From DATBQN01 sp963799925 (lineage in GTDB: Bacteria > Acidobacteriota > Thermoanaerobaculia > Multivoradales > UBA5704), in contig CAWCYZ010000004.1 of NCBI GenBank assembly GCA_963799925.1, positions 124,001 to 188,000 on the forward strand: a stretch of 64,000 nucleotides of DNA. Direction: 5' to 3'. This document shows, piece after piece, positions 8,808 to 17,989 of this stretch. The notes under the pieces are model-generated. The model was not told the origin of the DNA and made no database searches. It worked only from the letters and a program-made list of their open reading frames with translations. The position numbers were made by a program, and so were the translations under genes. Position 1 is the first letter of the stretch. Every line of letters starts with the position of its first letter.

Positions 8808-10132
8808 TCATGACGCCGGCATGGCGGGCGGGGCGGCGGAAGCCTCGGCCGGCGGCCCGCCGAGCCCGCTGCCGGCGGCGACGAAGGGGGCGGCCAGGGC
8901 GCAGGCGAGGAGCGCCGCGGCGAGGGCGTGGCGCAGCGTGCGGCGGCGGATCGGGCGGCGCACCCAGGCGAGGAGCGCGGCGCCGAGGAGGGCGAGCTCG
9001 ACCGCGGCGAGCCCCTCCGGGCGCACCTCGAGGGAGAGGCGGTAGAGCAGCCAGAGCGCGGCCGCCGCGGCGAGGAAGCCGAGGGCCTCGCGGAGCACCG
9101 GCGGCCGCGCGCCGGCTCCGGCCGCCCCGGCTGTTTCGGCCGCGCCGGGTGCCGCGAACAGTCCCCAGAGGCCGAGGGCGAGGAGGAGAGCCAGGGCGGC
9201 GAGCGCCGCGGTCCAGGCCGGCCGGGCCGTCCTCGTCCCGCCTTCCGGCGCCGCCGGCCGCGGCGCGAGCGCGACGTCGCTCCGTCCCTCGAGGGCGGAG
9301 CTCCCCGCGCTCCGCGCAGCCCGGTCGCCGTCCAGGCGAAGGGGGCGGTGGCTGGCAGCGGGCGATTGACCTGGCGGCGGGCGAGCGGCACGCGGAAGGC
9401 GACCCCGTCCGGGAGCGGCCGCAGCCGCGGCCGGCCGGCGTCGAAGAGCTCCTGGGCCTCGAGGAAGAGGTCGGCGCCGGGCTCGGCGGTCACCCCATGC
9501 ACCGTCAAATCGAGGGCGGGGCCGGCGGGGTCGTAGCGGAGCTCCGCCGTGCCCCCCTGGGCTTGGACGGGCGCGGGCAGGCGGCGCCACCAGGCGTCGA
9601 CCGCCGCGGCGGTCGCGGGGTCGGGCTGGGCGGCGGCAGACCCGGCGGCGACCGGCTGGTCGAGGGCGAGCCGGCTCCTGAACGGGATGCAGTCGACCTG
9701 GCAGACCAGGTAGTCGACGTCGGCCGCGAGGCGCACGGCGCGGCGGCCGCGGGCGTCGAGCCGGGCGCGCACCGGGTAGATCACCTCGCCCTCGTAGCCG
9801 AAGGCGACGAGCCCGCCGGCGAGCTCGAAGCGCCGCGGCGCCGGCCAGAGCAGCTCCGGAGGGGACCCGGCGGCGAGCCCGTCGCCGCTCCACCGCACCG
9901 TCGGCGGGTAGCCCGCGTCGCCGCTGTTCTTCCAGTAGACGTGCCAGCCGGGGTCGGTGCGGAACTCGAGGCCGAGCCGCACCTCGCCGCCGGCCGGCGC
10001 CGCGAGGTACGGCGACACCAGCCGCAGGCGCGACGGGCCGTTGACCGCCCACGGGCTCGACGTGCCGCACGCCGGGCCGGCGAGGGCCGCGAGGCCGGCG
10101 ATCCAGAGGGCGGCGGTCGCAGCGCGGCGCAT
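8808..10132 (-). CDS. DsbD N-terminal-like protein with C-terminal membrane helices (one frameshift)
   Basis: The N-terminus (to about residue 270) has a signal peptide with possible lipobox LAGPAC and the periplasmic DsbD/ScsB alpha-domain features WHVYWKNSGDAGYPP and VDYLVCQVDCIPF, whose two cysteines form the exchange pair of this family. After a frame change near 9310 come about four membrane helices (TAALAALALLLALGLW, VLREALGFLAAAAALWLLY and two more). The catalytic transmembrane CxxxC core and the thioredoxin domain of full DsbD are absent, so it is a shortened relative. About 440 aa. An AGGAG lies one base before the ATG. Probably delivers reductant to, or senses, periplasmic thiols together with the downstream redoxin. 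Confidence 0.75.
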
Positions 10133-10251
10133 GCTCCTAGGGTAGCAGGAGGTCGAGCTCCAGGCGCTTCCCTCAGGTGGGTTTCAGCGGATTCATCCGG
10201 CGTCGCCCCGGCCGGCGGCAGGGCGGGATTGGCCTCTTCGCCCCGCGGGCC

Positions 10252-10257
10252 TAGAAT
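10252..10257 (+). promoter_or_regulatory. -10 box for mtaB
   Basis: TAGAAT ends 9 nt before ATG 10267; no ribosome site between. Confidence 0.4.
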
Positions 10258-10266
10258 CGCCCTGCC

Positions 10267-11605
10267 ATGCGCGTCTGCTTCACCCATCTCGGCTGCAAGC
10301 TGAACCAGGCGGAGACCGAGGGCATGGCGCGGGATTTCCGCGCCGCCGGCCACCGGGTGGTCGAGTCGCTCGCCGAGGCCGACCTCCACGTCGTCAACTC
10401 CTGCACGGTGACCGCCGAGGCGGCGCGCGGCTCGCGGCAGGCGGCGCGCCGCGGCGGCCGGTCCGCGCGGCCGGTCCGCACCGTCCTCGTCGGCTGCTAC
10501 GCGACGGCGGAGCCGGCGGAGGCGGCGCGCCTCGCCGGCGTCGACCTGGTGGTGGGCAACCGCGAGAAGGACCGGCTGCTCGAGCGGGTGCACGAGCGGT
10601 TTCCGGAGGCGGTCCCCGGCGGCTCTCGGGAGCCCCCGCCCTGCGGCGCCCCCGACCGGGAGCCGGCGTGGGAGCCGGCGCTCGGGCACACCCGCGCGCT
10701 GGTCAAGATCGAGGACGGCTGCGACGTGCGCTGCGCCTTCTGCATCATCCCCGCGACCCGCGGCCGGCAGCGCAGCCGGCGGCGCGCCGCGGTGGTCGCG
10801 GAGGTGCGCCGCCGCGCCGCGGAGGGGTACCGCGAGGTGGTGCTCTCGGGCGTCCAGATCTCGGCCTACCGCGACGCCGACGGCGGCGGCCTCTTCGAGC
10901 TGGTGCGGGCGGTGCTCGCCGAGAGCGGCGTCGAGCGCCTGCGCCTGACCTCGATCGCCCCGTGGAGCTTCGACGAGCGCCTGCTCGGCCTCTTCGCCGA
11001 TCCCCGCCTCTGCCGGCACTTCCACCTGTCGCTGCAGAGCGGGGCGACGCCGACCCTCCGGCGGATGCGCCGGCCGTACACGGCGGACCAGTACGCGGCG
11101 CTCCTCGGGCGCCTCCGCGCCGCCGTGCCGGGGGCCGCCGTGACGACGGACGTCATCGTCGGCTTTCCCGGCGAGACGGACGAGGAGGCCGCGGCGAGCC
11201 TCGCCTTCGTCGCCGCGGCAGGCTTCGCCAGGATCCATGTCTTCCCCGTACTCGCCGCGGCCGGGGACCCCGGCGGCGGCGATGCCGGGGCAGGTGGCGG
11301 CGGCGGCGAAGCGGGAGCGCATGGCGGCGATGCTCGCCGTCGCCGCCGACGCCGAGCGGGAGTTCCGGCGCGCCCGCCTCGGCCGCCGCGAGACGGTGCT
11401 CTGGGAGCGCCCCAAGGAGGGGCTCGCCCAGGGGTTGACCGACACCTATCTCCGTGTGGTCTGCCGCGCTCCGCTCGACCTCCGGAACCGCTTCGCCGAG
11501 GTCCGGCTGGTCGAGCTCGTCGACGGCGGCCTGCGCGGCGAGCTGACCGACGAGGCGGCCGCGCGGCACTCGGCGCCGATCCCTCTCGCCTTCTCCTGCT
11601 CCTGA
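10267..11605 (+). CDS. mtaB: tRNA t6A37 methylthiotransferase MtaB (one frameshift)
   Basis: Radical-SAM enzyme that converts t6A to ms2t6A at position 37 of tRNAs. Domain order: UPF0004 with cluster cysteines in THLGCKLNQ, VNSCTVT and LVGCYA; radical-SAM CDVRCAFC (CxxxCxxC); VLSGVQIS; FHLSLQSGA; VIVGFPGETDEE. An extra base in 11244-11248 breaks the motif that should read IHVFPYSPRPGTPA; the second frame then supplies that motif and a TRAM-like tail ending FSCS. Corrected length about 445 aa, normal for MtaB. Because of the shift the first frame runs on through the next gene, but that 727-residue reading is an artefact. Confidence 0.92.
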
Positions 11606-11616
11606 AAGGACTCCCC

Positions 11617-12450
11617 ATGTTCCTCGCCGCCGCCGTGCAGCTCACCTCCACCTCGGACGAGGCGGCCAACTGGGAGGGCGCCCGCGCCCTCGTCGAGCGC
11701 GCCGCCGGCGCCGGCGCCCGCCTCGTCGTCACCCCCGAGAACACCAACTACCTGGGGCCGCACGAGGAGAAGGCGCGGCGGGCCGAGCCGCTCGACGGGG
11801 TGACCTGCCGCCGCTTCGGCGACCTGGCGCGGGGGCTCGGCATCCACCTGCTGCTGGGGTCGTTCAACGAGCGGAGCGACGAGGCGTCGCGCTGCTACAA
11901 CACCAGCGTCCTCTTCGGCCCCGACGGCGCGATCCTCGCCACCTACCGCAAGATCCACCTCTTCGACATCGACATCCCGGAGGTCCGCTTCGCCGAGTCG
12001 GCGACCTGCAAGCCGGGGGAGGCGACGGCCGTCGTCCGGACGCCGCTCGGCGCCCTCGGCCTCTCGATCTGCTACGACCTGCGCTTCGGCGAGCTCTACC
12101 GCCGCCTGGCCGAGGACGGCGCGGAGATCCTCGCCATCCCGTCGGCCTTCACCGCGGCGACCGGCAAGGACCACTGGGAGCCGCTCGTCCGCGCCCGCGC
12201 CATCGAGACCCAGTGCTACGTGATCGCCGCGGCGCAGCACGGCAAGCACGACGACGGCGGTCTGCGCGAGAGCTGGGGGCACGCGATGATCGTCGATCCC
12301 TGGGGTCTGGTCGCCGCCACGGCCTCGGACGGCCCGGGCCTCGCTCTCGCCGAGATCGACCTCGAGCGGGTCGCCCGCATCCGGCGCACCATGCCGGTCG
12401 CCAGCCACCGCCGGCTGGATCGGCGAGAGACCGCCGCCGGCGTGCGCTGA
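11617..12450 (+). CDS. carbon-nitrogen hydrolase (nitrilase superfamily)
   Basis: 277-aa amidase of the Nit1/Nit2 (omega-amidase or deaminated-glutathione amidase) group. The catalytic triad is visible as Glu in VTPENTN, Lys in TYRKIHLFDI and Cys in LSICYDLRF. ATG 11617 follows AAGGA by 6 nt, and the MFLAAAVQLTST start is the normal first strand of the fold. It follows mtaB by 11 nt and is probably cotranscribed. In cells Nit-type amidases repair dead-end metabolites; the exact substrate is not fixed by sequence. Confidence 0.92.
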   Translation: MFLAAAVQLTSTSDEAANWEGARALVERAAGAGARLVVTPENTNYLGPHEEKARRAEPLDGVTCRRFGDLARGLGIHLLLGSFNERSDEASRCYNTSVLFGPDGAILATYRKIHLFDIDIPEVRFAESATCKPGEATAVVRTPLGALGLSICYDLRFGELYRRLAEDGAEILAIPSAFTAATGKDHWEPLVRARAIETQCYVIAAAQHGKHDDGGLRESWGHAMIVDPWGLVAATASDGPGLALAEIDLERVARIRRTMPVASHRRLDRRETAAGVR

Positions 12451-12515
12451 GATCTCCGCTCCACCCGCGCTCGCCGCGGCGCGGTCGAGCCCGCCGCGGG
12501 AATCGCCGTTCGGCC

Positions 12516-12707
12516 TCAGTAGCGCGCCGCGTCGAACGCCGACCAGAGGTGGGCCAGCCATCCCAGGAAGAAGAACCAGAGGATGGCGGCGAGGAGGAAG
12601 TGGAGCACGGCGGCGAAGATCCGGCCCTGCAGGAGCTGGCCGAGGCCGGGGATGAAGAAGCTGGCGAGAGCGGCGACGACGTTGCCTGTCGATCCTCGTC
12701 CGGACAT
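12516..12707 (-). CDS. small membrane protein, GLGQ-motif family
   Basis: 63 residues with two hydrophobic helices: SFFIPGLGQLLQGR leading into AAVLHFLLAAILWFFFLG, ending AHLWSAFDAARY. The FIPGLGQ-x4-GR pattern is typical of short TM2-like/DUF inner-membrane proteins of unknown role. The ATG has a weak GAGG upstream. It sits alone between the nitrilase and the peptidase genes. Confidence 0.8.
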   Translation of the reverse strand: MSGRGSTGNVVAALASFFIPGLGQLLQGRIFAAVLHFLLAAILWFFFLGWLAHLWSAFDAARY

Positions 12708-12804
12708 GACGGATACCTCGCTCGGTTGAGGCGGGCCGGGGCGCCGCCGCCGCCGCCGCTGGGTGCCGGCGGCCGGCGGTCGGCGCCCGGCCCGCTGGAT
12801 GAGC

Positions 12805-14823
12805 CTAGAAGCCCAGGGTGCCGTTCTGCCGCGCGAACTCGAGCTGCTGCTTCAGGAAGTCGCGCGGGTAGGTGACCGCGACGTCGACCACCTTGCCGCC
12901 GGCGCCCTGCACCGGCTTGAGATCGGCGTAGACGCCCGAGTAGTAGGTGGGGATGTCGAGCTTCTTGTAGCGGGCGACGACCTGATCGCGCACCGCCGGG
13001 TCGAAGTTGATCCCGTACTTGCCGACCAGGCGCTTGATCGCGTCGTAGTCTCCCTCCGCCTTGATGCGCATGATCTCGGCGAGGAGGCGCCCCACGGCCG
13101 CGTGCGCCTTGTCATAGTCCTTGACCACGATGTACCAGCGGCCGTTCCGCTGCACCCGCTCGAAGCCGCCGGCCTCGAGCACGTAGTTGACGATCAGCAG
13201 GCGGTTGCGGTCGTGGTCCTCCTGCGCCGTGGTGCCGGTGGGGTAGTGGTTGAGCGTCGTCAGGCCCACCCGCGCGAGCTGCCGGTAGAGCTCGTGGCCG
13301 ACCTCGGGGACGTCCTGGACCCCGAGCTCGGCGAGCTTCGGATCGTAGATGTTCCAGTATGCCACGAGGTCGGCGCGCGCCTCCTCGAGAGTCGAGTAGA
13401 ACTCGCGCAGGTAGGCCGCCGGGTCCTTGGGCACCGCCACCTTGCCGGAGCCGTGGCCGATGATCTCGTGCATGGCGGTGTGCAGGTTGTCGGCGATCTC
13501 GCCGTACTTGGCGTAGAGCTCGCCCTCGTTCGCGTCGGGCGAGAACTCGACCGCCACCTTCGAGCCGCGGGTCTGGTTCAGGGCCGAGATCGACGAGGTC
13601 AGGAGGATGCTCTTGGTGCCGTGCTTCTCGCGCACGTCCTGCTCGTTGGGCAGGTTGTCGCCGATCGTGGTGACCCGGAAGTCGCCGGTCGCGACCACCG
13701 TCTCGATCGCCTTGCCGACCGGCGGCTTGACGTCGAGCTTCTTGTACTTGTCGAGCCAGGGCGCCTTGCGCTCGAAATAGACGGCGTTCTGGGCGAGCTT
13801 CCGCATCAGCGGCTCGAGCTGCTGGTCGACGACCGCGACGACCATCTGCGAGGAGCCCTTGGTGCCGCGGGCGTCGCGATAGACCTCGATGAAGCCGGAG
13901 GCGAAGTCGACGTCGGCGTCGTTGCCGATCCACAGCACGTTGAAGTCGTGCCAGTCCTTGAGGTCGCCGGTCTGATAGAAGCGGATGAGGGCGCGGATGA
14001 CCTTCGCCTGCTGCGGGTCGGCGGCGCGCGCCGCCTGCTCGAGCTCGCGATCGACGGCCTGGAGCTCCTTGGCGTAGAGGCCGGGGGGGATCCTGCCGTC
14101 CGGCGTGCCGGCGCGGTAGACCTGCTCGACCAGCTTGCCGTTCGTCTTCACCAGCCGCGAGTTGAGCGGATGGGTCTCGACGAAGCCCTTGAGGTCGGCG
14201 AGGCTGACGCCCTGGTAATAATTGTTGCTCGAGGCCTGCAGGATGTCCTGTCCCTTGGGCGGGTCCTTCTCGGTGATCGAGACCTCGAAGGCGGGGTCGA
14301 AGAGCGGGCGCTCGAGGCTCGCCAGGGTCGCCGCGAGCTGGGCGCGGGTGCCCAGGCGGGCGCCCTTCGCCCGCGCCGCCTCGGCGGCGGCGGCGAACTG
14401 GGCGTAGGGGATGCCGGGCACGAACTTCTGGTTGGTGGTCTCGTTGTGATTGCCGCCGTTGCCGAGGAAGAGCTTGGCGTACTCGACGATCGCCTTCCGG
14501 CTCGCCGCCGGCAGGCGCGACGGGTCCTCGACCAGGCCGCACACCAGGCGCTTGGCGGTCAACCCATAGGTCGACATCTGGTCGTAGAAGATGGGGTCGA
14601 GCTGGATCGCCGCCTGGGTCAGGTGATAGGCGAGGATCTTCTGCGCCGCGGTGAGCTTCGAGAAGGACGGCGTCTTGACCTGGATGAAGGCGCGGTCGCC
14701 GATCCGCTCGACGAGCGGCGAGGGTCCGGCCGGCGGGGCGGCGAGCGCGGCGGGCGGCAGCGCCGCCGACTGGGCGAGCGCCAGGGACGAGAGCGCCACG
14801 AGGATACCTGCACCTGATCGCAT
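12805..14823 (-). CDS. secreted M49-type metallopeptidase (dipeptidyl-peptidase III family)
   Basis: Zinc exopeptidase that removes dipeptides from short peptides. The M49 zinc motif appears in the HEXXGH form, HEIIGH at 452-457, with the second zinc glutamate in EEARADL near 480. Length 672 aa, intact. Unlike the cytosolic DPP III of eukaryotes this one starts with a signal peptide (MRSGAGILVALSSLALAQSA..., cleavage about residue 28), so it should act in the periplasm or outside. AAAGGAAG sits 7 nt before the ATG. It is divergent from the DinB-family gene, sharing a 173-nt upstream region. Confidence 0.9.
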   Translation of the reverse strand: MRSGAGILVALSSLALAQSAALPPAALAAPPAGPSPLVERIGDRAFIQVKTPSFSKLTAAQKILAYHLTQAAIQLDPIFYDQMSTYGLTAKRLVCGLVEDPSRLPAASRKAIVEYAKLFLGNGGNHNETTNQKFVPGIPYAQFAAAAEAARAKGARLGTRAQLAATLASLERPLFDPAFEVSITEKDPPKGQDILQASSNNYYQGVSLADLKGFVETHPLNSRLVKTNGKLVEQVYRAGTPDGRIPPGLYAKELQAVDRELEQAARAADPQQAKVIRALIRFYQTGDLKDWHDFNVLWIGNDADVDFASGFIEVYRDARGTKGSSQMVVAVVDQQLEPLMRKLAQNAVYFERKAPWLDKYKKLDVKPPVGKAIETVVATGDFRVTTIGDNLPNEQDVREKHGTKSILLTSSISALNQTRGSKVAVEFSPDANEGELYAKYGEIADNLHTAMHEIIGHGSGKVAVPKDPAAYLREFYSTLEEARADLVAYWNIYDPKLAELGVQDVPEVGHELYRQLARVGLTTLNHYPTGTTAQEDHDRNRLLIVNYVLEAGGFERVQRNGRWYIVVKDYDKAHAAVGRLLAEIMRIKAEGDYDAIKRLVGKYGINFDPAVRDQVVARYKKLDIPTYYSGVYADLKPVQGAGGKVVDVAVTYPRDFLKQQLEFARQNGTLGF

Positions 14824-14939
14824 GTGATCTTCCTTTCCCGAGGGTCTTGCCGCGGTGGGCTGGGGAGCGCGGCGGGCGGGATCATCCGAGCTCCCGGTCT
14901 CCGGCCCGCTCCGGGTCCGCGATTCTACCAGGGGTGGCG

Positions 14940-14945
14940 TAGGAT
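14940..14945 (+). promoter_or_regulatory. -10 box for the DinB-family gene
   Basis: TAGGAT lies about 50 nt before ATG 14997. The ATG has GAGGAGGG 3-10 nt upstream, so this gene, unlike many here, has a normal leader. Confidence 0.35.
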
Positions 14946-14996
14946 ACCGCTCGCCCGCGCACCCGCGCCAAGTCCGACCGCGCTCGAGGAGGGCCG

Positions 14997-15539
14997 ATGA
15001 CCGAAACGACGCACCCCGATGCCGCCGATGCCGCCGCCCACGGCCGGGCGCTGATCGCCGAGACCCGGCGGCGGCTGTTCAAGGACTCCATGCCGCGCAT
15101 CCGCAAGTGCCTGGCCCAGCTCGACGAGGCGGAGATCTGGCATCGTCCCAACGCCGAGGTGGTCGCGGTCGGCAACCTCGTCCTCCACCTCTGCGGCAAC
15201 GTCCGCCAGAACATCGTCTGCGGCTTGGGCGGCGCGCCGGACGACCGCGTCCGCGACCGCGAGTTCGCCGAGACCGGGCCGCTCCCCGCGGCGGAGCTCC
15301 TCGCCCGCCTCGACCGGGTGATGGCCGACGTCGACGGCGCGCTCGACCGGCTCGATCCGGCGAGCCTGCTCGAGGTCCGCCGCGTCCAGGGGTTCGAGGA
15401 GTCGGCGCTCTCCATCCTCGTCCACGTGATCGAGCACTTCTCCTACCACGTGGGGCAGATGACCTACTACGTCAAGTCGAAGAAGGCGGTCGACATGGGC
15501 TATTACGCCGGGGTCGACCTGAACGCCAAGAACGGGTAG
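14997..15539 (+). CDS. DinB/DUF1572-family protein
   Basis: 180-aa four-helix-bundle protein of the DinB superfamily, cytosolic (no signal). Candidate metal-ligand histidines: LHLCGNVRQN near 62 and HVIEHFSYHVGQM near 140-150. Family members include thiol-S-transferases that use bacillithiol or mycothiol and many uncharacterised damage-responsive proteins. Strong GAGGAGGG ribosome site. The PAP2 gene follows after 24 nt, so the two are probably cotranscribed. Confidence 0.85.
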   Translation: MTETTHPDAADAAAHGRALIAETRRRLFKDSMPRIRKCLAQLDEAEIWHRPNAEVVAVGNLVLHLCGNVRQNIVCGLGGAPDDRVRDREFAETGPLPAAELLARLDRVMADVDGALDRLDPASLLEVRRVQGFEESALSILVHVIEHFSYHVGQMTYYVKSKKAVDMGYYAGVDLNAKNG

Positions 15540-15563
15540 CAGGGCTCTGGAAGCGCCGCCCCG

Positions 15564-17153
15564 ATGACCTGGCACGCGGCATCGCTCCTCTTCGGCCGGG
15601 TCGCCCTGCTCTTCGGGCTGGCGGCGGCCCTCTTCCTCCTCTTCCTGTTGCCTCACCGCGGCTGGCGATGGCTCCGCCGGCCGGCGAAGCGGGCGCTGCG
15701 TCACCCGGCGCTCGCCCCCGCGGCGCGCCGCCTGCCCGGCGCCTTCCGCTTCCTCGAGCGTCACTTCGCGAGCGGCGGGCGGTCCTGGCTCCGCCTCGTC
15801 CTCGGCGCCCTCTTCGTCGTCTTCGGGATCCGCTGGTTCAGGGAGATCTTGGCCGCCGTGCTGACCGACGGCGCCGTCGTCGTCGCCGACCGGCGCCTCC
15901 ACAACACCGTCGCCGCCTTCCATTCGCCGGCGATGCGGCGCCTCTTCTCGCTGGCGACCGACCTCGCCAGCTCGGCCTACCTCGTGCCGCTGGTCGCCGC
16001 CGCCGTCCTCCTCCTCTGGCTGGGAGGGCGCCGGCGGGAGGGGATCTGGCTCGCCGCCGCGCTCGCCGGCGCCGGCCTCTCTGCGATGGCTCTGAAATAC
16101 GTCGTCCAGCGGCCGCGGCCGGTCGACTGGTACCACGGCTACAGCTTCCCGTCGGGGCACACCCTGGTCGGCACCGCGGTCTACGGCTTCCTCGCCTATC
16201 TCCTCCTGCGCGACGAGCCGCGCCGCCCCTGGCGCGTCGCGGCGGCGGTGCCGCTCATCGCCCTCATCGCGCTCATCCCGCTGTCGCGCATCTACCTCGG
16301 CGTCCACTGGCCCTACGACACCCTGGCGAGCGTGGCGCTCTCCCTCGCCTGGCTCGCCATCCTCATCGCGCTCTTCAAGCTCACCCCCTTCGAGCGCCTG
16401 CTCCCCGCGCCGGGCGCCGGGAAGAAGCCCTGGCTGCCCGGCGCGCTGGCGGGCCTCGCCGCCGCCGCCGTCGCCTACGCGGCGGTCTTCGCCGCTCGTC
16501 CGCCGCACCGCAAGGCCGGGCCCCTCCCGCGGACGCCGGCGCCGGTCGCGGCCGCCGCCCTCGCGCAGGCCTTTCCCGCCCGCCTCGAGAAGACCTCGCA
16601 GGACCTGGTCGGCGGCCCCATGGAGCCGATCGCCTTCGTCTTCCTGGGCTCCGGTCCCCAGCTCGCCGCCGCCTTCGCCCGCGCCGGCTGGTCCCTCGCC
16701 GAGGCGCCCTCGCTCCGCGGCCTGGCGCGCGAGCTGGCGGCGGTCGTCGCCGACCGGCCGGACCCGCACGGCCCGGCCACCCCGGCCTACTACCAGGAAG
16801 AGCCGCAGGACTTCACCTTCGAGAAGCCGGGCGACGCCTCGGGCTCGATCCGCCACCGGCACCACATCCGCATCTGGTGGACCGGCCTCTGCGCCGTGCC
16901 CGGCTGTGTGCCGGTGTGGGCGGCGACCTCGAGCTACGACGCCGGCGTCAAGCTGGTGGCGAAGCCCTACCTCGTCACCCATCGCATCGATCCCCAGATC
17001 GACCGCGAGCGCGACCTCATCGCAACCGACCTCGCGAGGGCGGGAGCGCGGGAGCTCGCGATGGTGACCGTCACCGGCCCCATCCACGGCAGGAATGCCG
17101 GAGACGACCGCTTCGTGACCGACGGCCGCGCGCGCGTCCTGGCGCTGCCGTGA
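15564..17153 (+). CDS. PAP2 lipid phosphatase with LssY C-terminal domain
   Basis: Integral-membrane phosphatase, 529 aa. After two N-terminal helices come the PAP2 motifs KYVVQRPRP, FPSGH and SRIYLGVHWPYD (catalytic His pair and Asp). Residues about 345-529 form an LssY C-terminal-like domain (FVFLGSGPQLAAAFARAGW, HHIRIWW), a module often fused to PAP2 or DedA proteins. Likely dephosphorylates undecaprenyl diphosphate or a phosphatidate-type lipid at the outer face of the inner membrane. It follows the DinB gene by 24 nt, and the hydrolase gene begins 50 nt later. Confidence 0.88.
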   Translation: MTWHAASLLFGRVALLFGLAAALFLLFLLPHRGWRWLRRPAKRALRHPALAPAARRLPGAFRFLERHFASGGRSWLRLVLGALFVVFGIRWFREILAAVLTDGAVVVADRRLHNTVAAFHSPAMRRLFSLATDLASSAYLVPLVAAAVLLLWLGGRRREGIWLAAALAGAGLSAMALKYVVQRPRPVDWYHGYSFPSGHTLVGTAVYGFLAYLLLRDEPRRPWRVAAAVPLIALIALIPLSRIYLGVHWPYDTLASVALSLAWLAILIALFKLTPFERLLPAPGAGKKPWLPGALAGLAAAAVAYAAVFAARPPHRKAGPLPRTPAPVAAAALAQAFPARLEKTSQDLVGGPMEPIAFVFLGSGPQLAAAFARAGWSLAEAPSLRGLARELAAVVADRPDPHGPATPAYYQEEPQDFTFEKPGDASGSIRHRHHIRIWWTGLCAVPGCVPVWAATSSYDAGVKLVAKPYLVTHRIDPQIDRERDLIATDLARAGARELAMVTVTGPIHGRNAGDDRFVTDGRARVLALP

Positions 17154-17203
17154 GCGCCCGCACGGTGTCGCCGGGCGCCGGGCCGTGAAGGGCGCCGGGG
17201 GAC

Positions 17204-17968
17204 GTGGCCCTCGCCGGCCGCTGGCTCGAGGCCGATGGCGCGAAGCTCCGCGTGCGCGTCGGCGGGCCGGCCGGAGGCGCGGGGGATGAGCTGCCGGTCG
17301 TCATGATCCACGGCCTCGGCGTCTCGGGGCGGACGCTCCTGCCGCTCGCCCGGCGTCTCGCCGCGGATCGCGCCGTGCTGGTCCCCGACCTGCCGGGCTT
17401 CGGGCGCAGCCCGGCGCCGCGCTCGCCGCACGCCCGCGCGCTCGACATCGCTGGATTAGCGGCGGCGGTGGCCTCGGCGATGAGCGCCATGGGCTGGGAG
17501 CGCGCCGCCGTCCTCGGCCACTCGCTCGGCTGCCAGGTGGCGGTCGAGCTCGCCGATCGCTTCCCGCAGCGGGTCGGCCGGCTGGTGCTGGTGGCGCCGA
17601 CGGTCGATCGGGGGGCGCCCACCGCCGGCGGACAGATCGCCCGCCTCCTCCGCGACAGCTACCGCGAGCCCCCCTCGCTGCTGCCGCTCGCCGCCTGGGA
17701 CTACCTCGCCGCCGGCCCGTGGCGCGTCTTCGCCACCCTGCGCTTCGCCCTCGCCGACCGCATGGAGCTCAAGCTGCCGTGGATCGAGGTTCCGGCCCTC
17801 GTGGTGCGCGGCGGGCGCGATCCGCTGGTCTCGGAGCGCTGGGCGGCGGAGGTGGCGCGCCGGCTGCCGGCGGGCGGCTTGGCGACGCTGCGCCAGGCGG
17901 CGCACGCGGTGCCCTACAGCTCGCCGGCCGAGCTGGCGGAGATCGTCCGGGATTTCCTCGGGCGATGA
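17204..17968 (+). CDS. alpha/beta hydrolase
   Basis: 254-aa alpha/beta-fold hydrolase. Oxyanion region MIHGLGVSG, nucleophile elbow GHSLGC (Ser about 106), acid Asp in VRGGRDPLVS and His in QAAHAVPY. GTG 17204 is the start giving the normal N-terminus. Similar to esterases and C-C hydrolases; the substrate is unknown. The last gene of the rightward group, convergent with the M48 peptidase gene 21 nt away. Confidence 0.88.
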   Translation: MALAGRWLEADGAKLRVRVGGPAGGAGDELPVVMIHGLGVSGRTLLPLARRLAADRAVLVPDLPGFGRSPAPRSPHARALDIAGLAAAVASAMSAMGWERAAVLGHSLGCQVAVELADRFPQRVGRLVLVAPTVDRGAPTAGGQIARLLRDSYREPPSLLPLAAWDYLAAGPWRVFATLRFALADRMELKLPWIEVPALVVRGGRDPLVSERWAAEVARRLPAGGLATLRQAAHAVPYSSPAELAEIVRDFLGR

Positions 17969-17989
17969 ACGGCGTCGGCCGCCGCCGGC

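Noticed and set aside
10267..12450. A 727-residue open frame covering mtaB and the nitrilase
   Set aside because: The first frame leaves mtaB coding after 11248 and runs by chance into the nitrilase frame; the second frame restores the mtaB tail, and the nitrilase has its own ribosome site.
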